Shown here one piece after another: positions 1 through 5,099 of a stretch of DNA of 5,099 nt; within the stretch, counting starts at the first letter, position 1, and the number at the start of each line of letters is the position of its first letter. Under the pieces are notes generated by a model. It was not told the DNA's origin, ran no database searches, and was given only the letters and a program-made list of their open reading frames with translations. Source of the DNA: Bacillota bacterium (lineage in GTDB: Bacteria; Bacillota; Clostridia; Christensenellales; Aristaeellaceae); the NCBI GenBank assembly GCA_023435435.1, contig JAEYRW010000196.1, forward strand, positions 1 through 5,099. The letters are read 5' to 3'. A program made the translations under genes and the position numbers.

Positions 1-57
1 CCGACACCTTTACCCCACCCCCCCCCGGGCCCCCGCCCGGGCCGCTCTTTGTTGATC
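1..57. other. C/G low-complexity left edge with a hairpin
   Basis: This stretch has a run of nine C (18-26) followed by a perfect 7-bp inverted repeat, CCCGGGC at 24-30 and GCCCGGG at 35-41, with a CCCC loop. No gene is supported here. The hairpin has no proper T-run after it on either strand (only CTCTTTGTT on the plus side), so it is a poor terminator candidate. Homopolymer-rich sequence at the very start of a window is also typical of a badly resolved contig end, so the exact bases should be treated with caution. Confidence 0.5.
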
Positions 58-410
58 GCAGGACAGCATGGATGCGCGCGGGGGCGCGTCGATGAAGAAG
101 GATGCGCTCGTCCTGCGTTCGCGGAACGAACGGCGCGCGCCCATGCCGATCTCGAGAATCGCAGGACAGCATGGATGCGCGCGGGCGCGTCGATGAAGAA
201 GGATGCGCTCTGTCCTGCGTTCGCGGAACGAACGGCGCGCGCCCATGCCGATCTCGAGAACCGCCTTGTCCGGCGTCAGGCAGAGCGCGTCGAGAAATGG
301 TTGCCGGTCCCAATTGTCCATATCAGCCGAAGCGCGGGGGAATCGCGAAAAGGTTCGCCGCCCTCCGTAACGAGCAGGTCATAGCGCTCCTCAGGCCCGC
401 ATTCCCTCAC
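10..410 (-). pseudogene. Broken class I SAM-dependent methyltransferase, N-terminal part
   Basis: Read leftwards, a GTG codon at 410-408 overlaps the stop of the nucleoside hydrolase gene (GTGA) and begins VRECGPEERYDLLVTEGGEP, continuing to SPALR. That frame then runs to a stop about 16 codons later. A second frame opens at the ATG at 321-319 with MDNWDRQPFLDALCLTPDKA and VLEIGMG. The two pieces resemble the continuous N-terminus of a class I methyltransferase family, in which a YDxLI...DP...PLRxYMDxWDG segment precedes the SAM-binding LEIGxGTGRL motif I. Restoring one base between 323 and 324 gives LRLYMDNWD in a single frame. After LEIGMG the usual TGRL is absent and the ~102-bp duplication takes over, keeping an open frame down to base 10 without recognisable methyltransferase sequence. 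The rest of the domain is missing, so it is non-functional as read. A sequencing or assembly error near the window end is a real alternative. Confidence 0.6.
58..262. repeat. Tandem duplication, two copies of about 102 bp
   Basis: Copy A (58-160, 103 bp) and copy B (161-262, 102 bp) are head-to-tail and almost identical. They differ by a shortened G run (GGGGG at 80-84 in A, GGG in B), one extra T in B within GCTCTGTCC, and a base at the far end. Each copy carries an internal inverted repeat: GCAGGAC/GTCCTGC at 58-64 and 110-116 in A, and the longer GCAGGACAG/CTGTCCTGC at 161-169 and 210-218 in B. On the minus strand each copy contains the coding sequence for LEIGMG, the glycine-rich motif of a methyltransferase, so the duplication lies inside that gene. 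With only two copies and no spacers it is not a CRISPR array. It may be a real duplication or an assembly artefact. Confidence 0.85.
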
Positions 411-1324
411 TTTGAGAGCCGCGCGAACATGTCCTCAAACAGCGCGTCGCGGCTGATGTTCCAGACGTATTTCATGAACGGCCGGCGCGGATCGAAGCCG
501 TAATGGTCGTCGTACTCGGGAATGGGGCGGCGCTCCAGTCTGTCCTGCATCATGGTGCCGGCGCCGTCGAGAATCCAACCGATGGAAGTGATGTCCCAGA
601 TCACGCGGCTCCACGGGCGGCCCTTGGCGTAGGATTCCGCTTCCGCGATGGTGTTCTCCGCAAGGTAGGTGGCCAGCGGGTTCTTGCCCACCAGCCAGTA
701 TTCCAGCTCAGGCTTTGTGACGGCGCAGTGGTCGACGACCCCGGCGCAGGGAAGCTGAACCAGGGGCGCGCCGGAGGCAAACACCACGCGCGCGGCGGCG
801 ACGTCCTGGAACATGTTGAATTCGCGGGTGTCCGGCCAGCCGAGTGCGTGGCCGCCCAGCCAAACCACCACGATGCGTTCCGCGATGTCCGGGGCCGTGA
901 GAAGCGCGGAAGCGACGTTGGTGATGGCGCCGATGGCGACGACGTAGAGCGGGTCGTCCAGCGAGCATTTCCGCGCACGCGCCACGAGATCGTCCGCGGC
1001 GGGGGAGTGGACGGGCTTGTGTTCCGTCTCGAGGTAGCCGCGCGAGCCCTTGTAAACGCGCGGAATCATGTCCTCCCGTCCGGCGAGGCGCAGAAGCTTC
1101 AGGATTTCGTCGTAGCTTTTCTCCATGCCGTCCTCAGGACCGATGGACTTGTCGTTGAAAAAAGGCGCGGCATAGATGGCCTCGAGGGAGATGCGCTCGG
1201 GCGCCCTGAGCGCGTAGGCGATGGCGTACTGGTCATCGATTTCGTTGTAGGCGTCCGTGTCGAGCACCATGCGCACCATTCCTTGGGGGCGCTCCAGCTT
1301 TTTCATCATCTCAATGTCGTTCAT
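407..1324 (-). CDS. Nucleoside hydrolase (IunH-like), DTD/EIDD subfamily
   Basis: This 305-residue protein is of normal length for the inosine-uridine nucleoside N-ribohydrolase superfamily, calcium-dependent enzymes that split the N-glycosidic bond of ribonucleosides into base and ribose. The N-terminal metal-binding aspartates appear as DTDAYNEIDDQ (D22, D24, D30, D31), two residues longer than the classical DTDPGIDD loop. IGAITNVASAL (131-141) is the conserved GxxTNxA segment, and EFNMFQD (168-174) matches the ribose-binding EFN...D motif. The late metal-ligand aspartate is D244, but the preceding residue is W243 where classical enzymes have the catalytic histidine. There is no signal peptide, so it is probably cytosolic. 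The start is fixed by AAGGAG at 1330-1335, five bases before the ATG, and by the ATGA overlap with the upstream gene, which implies translational coupling. The fold assignment is firm. The substrate is unknown and may not be a standard nucleoside. Confidence 0.9.
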   Translation of the reverse strand: MNDIEMMKKLERPQGMVRMVLDTDAYNEIDDQYAIAYALRAPERISLEAIYAAPFFNDKSIGPEDGMEKSYDEILKLLRLAGREDMIPRVYKGSRGYLETEHKPVHSPAADDLVARARKCSLDDPLYVVAIGAITNVASALLTAPDIAERIVVVWLGGHALGWPDTREFNMFQDVAAARVVFASGAPLVQLPCAGVVDHCAVTKPELEYWLVGKNPLATYLAENTIAEAESYAKGRPWSRVIWDITSIGWILDGAGTMMQDRLERRPIPEYDDHYGFDPRRPFMKYVWNISRDALFEDMFARLSK

Positions 1325-2412
1325 ATGCTCTCCTTCATATAGCTCTGGTACAGCTCCTCGAATGTTTCGTAGCGCTCAATGCCGCGGCCCGCCTTTGTGT
1401 ACTGCCCGGCGTACGCGTCCATCGCGGAAAGGAACGCGTCCCGGAACGCCGCCGGGTTTTCCGCGTCGAAGTGCGCCATCAGGTCGAACTTGGGCGTTCC
1501 GCACACCTCGTCGCGCATTTCGTCCAGGTAGTTCTGCGCGCCCAGCGCCGCGTGGAACAGGTAGGCAGGGTCGTTCTCCCGCACGGCGGCAAGCACCTTG
1601 TTGCGGTCGTTGCACCACAGCTCCTCGTACGTGCCCGCGAGATTCTCAAAGGTGGGTGAAAGGCGCGCGCCGAATCGCGCGTCCATGTCCCGCCAAAGGC
1701 TTTCCACGCCCTTGAGCAGCCGCAGCGCGGCGTCGCGCAGCGCGGGCACCGTTTGGGCGGCGATGAGCGCGTCGTGGTCGGCGAGGAAGCCGTGCGGCAG
1801 GAATTCATATCCGGCCACGATCTCGCGGTGGCGGCGGACGCCGCGGCGCAGGTATGTGTTGTTAAGCTGTGTCAGCGCGTTGACCGCGCCATAGAGGACG
1901 CCGCCCGCCGCGTAGCGCACGGGGCCGGTTTCGTTCTCCACACAGGCCGTTGCATAGTCGCGCTTCATGTCGTCGATCCACTTCCGGGCGCGCTTCAGGC
2001 AGGCGGGGCCGATGGGCTTTGCGAGCTCGTCCAGCGCGCGCTGCCGGTAGGACTGAAATTTTTCCAGGAATGACGGTTTGGCGCAGTAGAGCACCTTCAG
2101 GTCAAGAAGATGCGAGACCATGGGGCTTTCGAGCCGCGCCTGCGCCTCGATGCGCGGCGACCAGGGCGTCATGTAGATGTCGTATCCCACCTCGCCCAGA
2201 ATGAATGTGCGCGCCATGGCCCAGGGCCTGTCGGTTTCAGTGACGATGATGAGGTCAAGGTCGCTGTTTTCGTGATAGTCCCCGGTCTGAAATGAGCCCG
2301 TGAGGCCGATGAGCGCCACCTCGTCGGGGAAGTCGCGCCTGGCCCGCTCGATCACCATGTCGATGAGTTTTTGGTTTTTTGTAAGGAGGGCCTCTCTCGC
2401 TTTTTCGTCCAT
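1321..2412 (-). CDS. Nucleotidyltransferase-domain protein (aminoglycoside NTase-like fold)
   Basis: This 363-residue protein has an N-terminal minimal nucleotidyltransferase domain (about residues 10-110) and a long, mostly helical C-terminal region. The signature is G39-S40 followed by SDLDLIIV, with D51 and D53 as the metal-binding DxD pair and D78 in GYDIYMTPW a likely third carboxylate. The pattern GSxxxGxxxxxSDxD is that of the polymerase-beta-like family that includes kanamycin and streptomycin nucleotidyltransferases, which move AMP or another nucleotide from NTP onto a hydroxyl. Antibiotic resistance cannot be concluded, because many family members have other or unknown targets. There is no signal peptide or membrane segment. 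The ATG at 2412-2410 is preceded by GGAGG at 2418-2422 with five bases of spacing, and by a perfect promoter upstream. It is the first gene of the operon, and its TGA overlaps the ATG of the nucleoside hydrolase. Confidence 0.85.
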   Translation of the reverse strand: MDEKAREALLTKNQKLIDMVIERARRDFPDEVALIGLTGSFQTGDYHENSDLDLIIVTETDRPWAMARTFILGEVGYDIYMTPWSPRIEAQARLESPMVSHLLDLKVLYCAKPSFLEKFQSYRQRALDELAKPIGPACLKRARKWIDDMKRDYATACVENETGPVRYAAGGVLYGAVNALTQLNNTYLRRGVRRHREIVAGYEFLPHGFLADHDALIAAQTVPALRDAALRLLKGVESLWRDMDARFGARLSPTFENLAGTYEELWCNDRNKVLAAVRENDPAYLFHAALGAQNYLDEMRDEVCGTPKFDLMAHFDAENPAAFRDAFLSAMDAYAGQYTKAGRGIERYETFEELYQSYMKESI

Positions 2413-2421
2413 CTCTTCCTC

Positions 2422-2487
2422 CCGCGCCGCGTCGGTGCCGTTTCAAACATTATAAGGGACGTGTAAATTCTTGTCAACGCGGCGCGG
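2422..2487. repeat. Perfect 11-bp inverted repeat bracketing the operon promoter
   Basis: The arm CCGCGCCGCGT at 2422-2432 is the exact reverse complement of ACGCGGCGCGG at 2477-2487. The 44 bases between them contain essentially the whole promoter, with the -10 box almost at the centre. One arm touches the start of the -35 box and the other touches the ribosome binding site of the nucleotidyltransferase gene. Since one arm lies upstream of the transcription start, the pair cannot form a hairpin in the operon mRNA. It could be a pair of protein-binding sites, the ends of a small invertible segment, or chance in CG-rich DNA. Confidence 0.6.
2449..2477 (-). promoter_or_regulatory. Perfect consensus sigma-70/sigma-A promoter for the leftward operon
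   Basis: On the minus strand TTGACA (2477-2472) is followed by a 17-bp spacer and TATAAT (2454-2449). Both hexamers match the housekeeping sigma consensus at all positions, with the optimal spacing. Transcription should start near 2442, giving a leader of about 30 bases before the nucleotidyltransferase ATG, with its GGAGG at 2418-2422. Such a match predicts strong constitutive transcription unless something blocks it. The flanking inverted repeat is the obvious candidate for a control element. Confidence 0.92.
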
Positions 2488-2559
2488 CGTCTCGCGGGCA
2501 ACGGCATCCATGAAAAAGCATGAAATTGCGCCGGGCGCTTCTCCAATGGCTGGAACTTT

Positions 2560-2604
2560 TAAAATGCGTGCGCGTCCAATCTGTACATCAAATCGAAGGG
2601 TGGG
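2560..2604 (+). promoter_or_regulatory. Possible -10 box and ribosome binding site for the SLH protein gene
   Basis: TAAAAT at 2560-2565 matches five of six bases of the -10 consensus in a locally AT-rich patch, about 45 bases before the ATG at 2611. No good -35 box stands 16-18 bases upstream (GCTTCT is there), so the promoter is weak or needs an activator. GAAGGGTGGG at 2595-2604 is the likely ribosome binding site, at a normal distance. The nearer AAGGA at 2605-2609 is only one base from the ATG, too close to be the main site. The rest of the 2413-2610 gap holds the leftward promoter and its inverted repeat. Confidence 0.35.
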
Positions 2605-2610
2605 AAGGAC

Positions 2611-4785
2611 ATGAAAAAGGTACTCGCGCTGGTTTGCGCGCTCGCGATGCTCGCGGCTCTGGCCGTGCCCGCGATGGGAGAGACGACCACATCGACACTG
2701 GAGGACATCACGCTGCGCGTCAAGCAGGCGCTTGACATATCGGACGACTATACCGATTTTACTTCCGACAGCTACGACGGCAACTGGAACCTCACGTGGA
2801 GCCTCGGCAACGCCAGCATTTATGTAACCTGCACCGCCGACGGCGAAATTCTCAGCTATTCAAGCTACGACGGCAACTATGACTACGATTACAGTTACGA
2901 TTACGTGCCGCGCTTCCCGTCCGCCGGCACGCAGTCGGTGCGCGATACCGCCGAGGAATTCCTCGGGCGCGTCATCGACCAGGGCAAAAGCTGGACGCTC
3001 GACGACGTCACCGAAAGCCTCGAGAACGACAACACCACCAGCGCATATGTTTCCGGCAGACTCGTCATCGGGGACTATCCCACGGACGTCACCCTCAGCG
3101 TGACGGTCGATCTTGAAAATATGATGGTCACGAGCTATTATCGCTCGGACAGCTATATGAAGTACGTGAACGCGGACTTTGATCCGACGGTCGCCGTCAC
3201 CGAGGAAGAGGCGAAGGCCATTCTCAAGGAAAAGAACGGGCTGACCCTCCAATATTACGTCGTCAACGACGGCGATATGGCAAAGCTCTGTTACATCCGC
3301 GATTACAACGGCACCTTCGTGGTGCGCGCGGCGGACGGCACGGTTCTCAACGTGGAAGAAGTCTATGCGAGCGGAGACGAGGGCATGAGCGACATGTCCA
3401 CGGGCTACGGCGACGGCGCGACGGCGGAAGCCAAGCAGCTCACCGAAGCGGAGCTCAAGGGCATCAGCGTTTACAACGACGCGCTTTCCGCCGACGAGTT
3501 GGACCAGAAGGCCCGGGCGTTTGAGGAGTTCGGCCTGACCGACGACTATCTTCTGACCTCCGTCGACTACTATACCGGCACGGATGCGCTTCTGGGCAGC
3601 CTCACCTACTCCCGGAAGATTCCGGATGACGAGCTTTCGAGCCGCTACGGCATGACGGACGATGCCATCGCCGCCATCGTCAAGGGCACGGGCTATTATG
3701 ACACCAAGAATGTCACGCTCGTGGCCTCAACCGGCGCGCTTGATTCGTTCTACACCTCGCATCCCTACATCTACGGAACCTACAACACCGACGTGGACGC
3801 GGGCCAGTATCAGTCGGTGTCCGATGCCTTCCTCCAGAAGTACTTCCCGGACATCTTTTCTTCCGTGGAGCTTTCGTCGAAGAACAGCTACGCGACCCCG
3901 TATTACTATTCGCCCACCGCAAACTACAACTACGTCCGGCTCCACAACGGCTATCGGTTTGAGAACAACTATGTCGGCATTTCCGTGAACGCGGAGGATG
4001 GCACCATCGACAGCTTCTATAAGTACTGGGACGCGGCACAGGAGTTCGAGGAAAAGGACGCGAGCGAGCTCGTGACCGAGGACGCGGCCTTCGAAACCTT
4101 CACCGCGGCGATTCCCTTTGAACTGGCGCTGGTTTCCGTGCCCCAGTCAGACGGCACCTACGGCTACAATTACACCTACACGCGCACCCTGGCCTGGCGC
4201 TACGCGGATAACTACAACGTATACGGCGTGGACGGTACCACAGGCGAGCTTCTGACCTACGGCTACGACGCGACTGGGAGTCCGTATGGATACTCCGACA
4301 TCGAAGGTGCCGCGGCACAGACGGCCATCGAGGCCCTCGCAAAGTACGGGGTCGGCTTCTCGGACGGCGAATTTAAGCCCGATCAGGCACTCACTGTGCG
4401 CGACATGCTCGTCCTGCTGGTGCAGGCGGGCGGCTACACCGGCGCCGGGGACATGGAGTTTTCCGACCTCTGCTCCACCGCGACCCAGTTGGGCGCGCCG
4501 GACCTTTCGGCCTCCGAACCCGAGGCGTCGGTGACGAAGCTCCAGCTTGCGGGCATCATCGTCGACATGTACGGCCTGGGCGGCGTTGCGAACTTCAAGG
4601 GCATTTACGGCTGCGGCTTCGCGGACGATGCCAGCGTTCCGGAGGCGGATTACGGCCACGTGGCCATCGCCTACGGCATGGGGCTCATCGCGCCCGACGC
4701 GGACAACAACATCAACGCCGCATCCGCGCTGACCCGCGCGGACGGCGCGCAGATCCTCTACAACTTCCTCAACCGCTCGTTCTGA
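2611..4785 (+). CDS. Secreted YcdB/YcdC-like repeat protein with C-terminal SLH domains
   Basis: The protein has 724 residues. MKKVLALVCALAMLAALAVP and the following AMG form a Sec signal peptide, probably cut after G23. C9 lies too close to the N-terminus for a convincing lipobox. Residues about 30-550 look like successive YcdB/YcdC-type (PepSY-like) beta-rich units, each closing with a 'VxxxDGxIxSY' strand: TADGEILSY near 80, VDLENMMVTSYY near 170, a TEEEAKAIL helix near 196, NGYRFENNYVGISVNAEDG at 446-464, and VDGTTGELLTY at 540-550. A Tyr/Asp-rich stretch lies at 85-100. The C-terminus has SLH module 1 (about 560-606, YSDIEG then DGEFKPD), a degenerate module 2 (from about 617, FSDL) and module 3 (about 664-724, FADD and LTRADGAQIL). 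SLH modules bind secondary cell-wall polymer, so the protein is probably anchored at the surface. No catalytic motif or sorting signal is seen. The role of the YcdB/YcdC part is unknown. Confidence 0.9.
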   Translation: MKKVLALVCALAMLAALAVPAMGETTTSTLEDITLRVKQALDISDDYTDFTSDSYDGNWNLTWSLGNASIYVTCTADGEILSYSSYDGNYDYDYSYDYVPRFPSAGTQSVRDTAEEFLGRVIDQGKSWTLDDVTESLENDNTTSAYVSGRLVIGDYPTDVTLSVTVDLENMMVTSYYRSDSYMKYVNADFDPTVAVTEEEAKAILKEKNGLTLQYYVVNDGDMAKLCYIRDYNGTFVVRAADGTVLNVEEVYASGDEGMSDMSTGYGDGATAEAKQLTEAELKGISVYNDALSADELDQKARAFEEFGLTDDYLLTSVDYYTGTDALLGSLTYSRKIPDDELSSRYGMTDDAIAAIVKGTGYYDTKNVTLVASTGALDSFYTSHPYIYGTYNTDVDAGQYQSVSDAFLQKYFPDIFSSVELSSKNSYATPYYYSPTANYNYVRLHNGYRFENNYVGISVNAEDGTIDSFYKYWDAAQEFEEKDASELVTEDAAFETFTAAIPFELALVSVPQSDGTYGYNYTYTRTLAWRYADNYNVYGVDGTTGELLTYGYDATGSPYGYSDIEGAAAQTAIEALAKYGVGFSDGEFKPDQALTVRDMLVLLVQAGGYTGAGDMEFSDLCSTATQLGAPDLSASEPEASVTKLQLAGIIVDMYGLGGVANFKGIYGCGFADDASVPEADYGHVAIAYGMGLIAPDADNNINAASALTRADGAQILYNFLNRSF

Positions 4786-4799
4786 GAACGGCAAGGCGG

Positions 4800-4826
4800 C
4801 CTCCCCGGAAACGGGGAGGTTTTTTT
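4800..4826 (+). terminator. Rho-independent terminator of the SLH protein gene
   Basis: CCTCCCCG at 4800-4807 pairs perfectly with CGGGGAGG at 4812-4819 across a GAAA tetraloop, followed directly by seven T (4820-4826). It starts 14 bases after the TGA of the SLH protein. On the minus strand no T-run follows the stem, so it works in the rightward direction only. Confidence 0.95.
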
Positions 4827-4989
4827 ATTGGAATGCGGTGCTTAGGAGAAGGATCGTGAAACCGGCCATGCAGAGAATGGGGATCAGGCAATCCATCGAC
4901 CATGCCTTCTTTTTGTAGGAAGTGCCGTTCATTTTCCGGTAGTTGCCGCCGGTGGGCGCGTTCAGGGTCTTGCGCTTGTGGCCGCTCAT
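4825..4989 (-). CDS. Possible small basic single-pass membrane protein, 54 residues
   Basis: From the ATG at 4989-4987 this frame encodes 54 residues. The first 33 or so are hydrophilic and strongly basic (MSGHKRKTLN, then YRKM and SYKKKAW). They are followed by one hydrophobic stretch, CLIPILCMAGFTILLLSTAF, and the protein ends at Q54. The plan is that of a small membrane protein with a cytoplasmic basic N-terminus. I do not recognise the family. Against it, there is no clear Shine-Dalgarno sequence before this ATG or before the internal ATG at 4932-4930, and no strong promoter is seen on this strand. The TAA (4827-4825) overlaps the T-run of the neighbouring terminator. The frame stays open further up, to a TTG at 5073, but that extension (APRPHRQAIRTARANLI...) looks non-coding. 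It may be a real small gene or chance. Confidence 0.35.
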   Translation of the reverse strand: MSGHKRKTLNAPTGGNYRKMNGTSYKKKAWSMDCLIPILCMAGFTILLLSTAFQ

Positions 4990-5046
4990 GGCGCGTGGTC
5001 TGGTTTGCTGTGCTTGTATTAAGTTTGCGCGTGCCGTGCGGATTGC

Positions 5047-5074
5047 TTGACGGTGCGGGCGTGGAGCGTACAAT
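5047..5074 (+). promoter_or_regulatory. Rightward sigma-A-type promoter near the right edge
   Basis: TTGACG (5047-5052) and TACAAT (5069-5074) each match five of six consensus bases and are separated by 16 bp. Transcription would start near 5081 and continue off the right edge, so the gene it serves is not visible. Nothing on the plus strand of 4827-5099 looks coding. Confidence 0.5.
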
Positions 5075-5079
5075 CATTC

Positions 5080-5099
5080 GGGGCCAAGGGGCCAAGGGG
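5080..5099. repeat. Short GGGGCCAA tandem repeat at the right edge
   Basis: GGGGCCAA occurs at 5080-5087 and 5088-5095, followed by GGGG at 5096-5099, giving two and a half units that run into the edge. The array may continue outside the window. A short repeat at this exact point is also a common reason for an assembly to stop. Confidence 0.7.

Noticed and set aside
24..41. GC hairpin as a terminator
   Set aside because: No T-run follows on either strand, and the surrounding C homopolymer makes the sequence itself doubtful.
58..262. CRISPR-like repeat array
   Set aside because: There are only two adjacent copies of about 102 bp with no unique spacers, and no cas genes.
10..321. A 103-residue repetitive protein as a new gene
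   Set aside because: Its first residues are an internal part of a methyltransferase whose true start lies upstream in another frame, and the rest is the duplicated segment read through. It is better described as part of the broken gene.
503..1342. Long plus-strand open frame opposite the nucleoside hydrolase gene
   Set aside because: The minus-strand frame has clear nucleoside hydrolase motifs, a ribosome binding site and an operon overlap. The plus frame is Val/Gly/Arg-rich with no recognisable domain, as expected for an antisense shadow in GC-rich DNA.
2510..2614. 34-codon leader reading frame (MKKHEIAPGASPM...) whose TGA overlaps the SLH gene ATG
   Set aside because: The ATGA overlap is attractive, but there is no ribosome binding site before 2510 and the likely -10 box at 2560-2565 would start the mRNA inside the frame. 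Probably chance.
4856..4918. 20-residue plus-strand frame starting at GTG after AGGAGAAGG
   Set aside because: The ribosome-binding-like sequence is good, but it lies just after a strong terminator with no promoter between, and the peptide is the antisense of the possible small membrane protein.

Overview
The window is GC-rich DNA whose genes look like those of a high-GC member of the Clostridia (Bacillota). The main clue is the large secreted protein, which joins YcdB/YcdC-like repeats to C-terminal S-layer homology (SLH) domains, a common combination in that class. The nucleotidyltransferase and nucleoside hydrolase subfamilies and the AGGAGG-type ribosome binding sites fit the same origin. 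The lineage is inferred from protein style only. Both ends are low-complexity or repetitive, so the window may be a whole draft contig.

Layout. Bases 1-410 hold C/G-rich low-complexity sequence, a tandem duplication of about 102 bp, and the broken start of a class I SAM-dependent methyltransferase gene on the minus strand. Bases 407-2412 hold two intact minus-strand genes: a nucleotidyltransferase (read first) and a DTD/EIDD-type nucleoside hydrolase. The stop and start codons overlap by 4 bases at both junctions (ATGA, then GTGA), so nucleotidyltransferase, nucleoside hydrolase and methyltransferase form one tightly coupled operon. It is driven by a perfect consensus sigma-70/sigma-A promoter (TTGACA, 17 bp, TATAAT) at 2449-2477. 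That promoter is bracketed by a perfect 11-bp inverted repeat, the most intriguing non-coding feature here.

Bases 2413-2610 are a divergent intergenic region. Bases 2611-4785 encode a 724-residue exported protein with a signal peptide, YcdB/YcdC-like beta-rich repeats and about three SLH modules, followed by a textbook intrinsic terminator. The last 270 bases hold a possible 54-residue membrane protein on the minus strand and a good rightward promoter whose gene would lie beyond the right edge.

How the parts relate. The operon combines an NTP-using transferase, an N-glycosidic-bond hydrolase and a methyltransferase, which suggests modification or salvage of a nucleoside-like or aminoglycoside-like small molecule. 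No substrate can be read from the sequence. The SLH protein is probably an unrelated cell-wall-attached protein with its own promoter and terminator.
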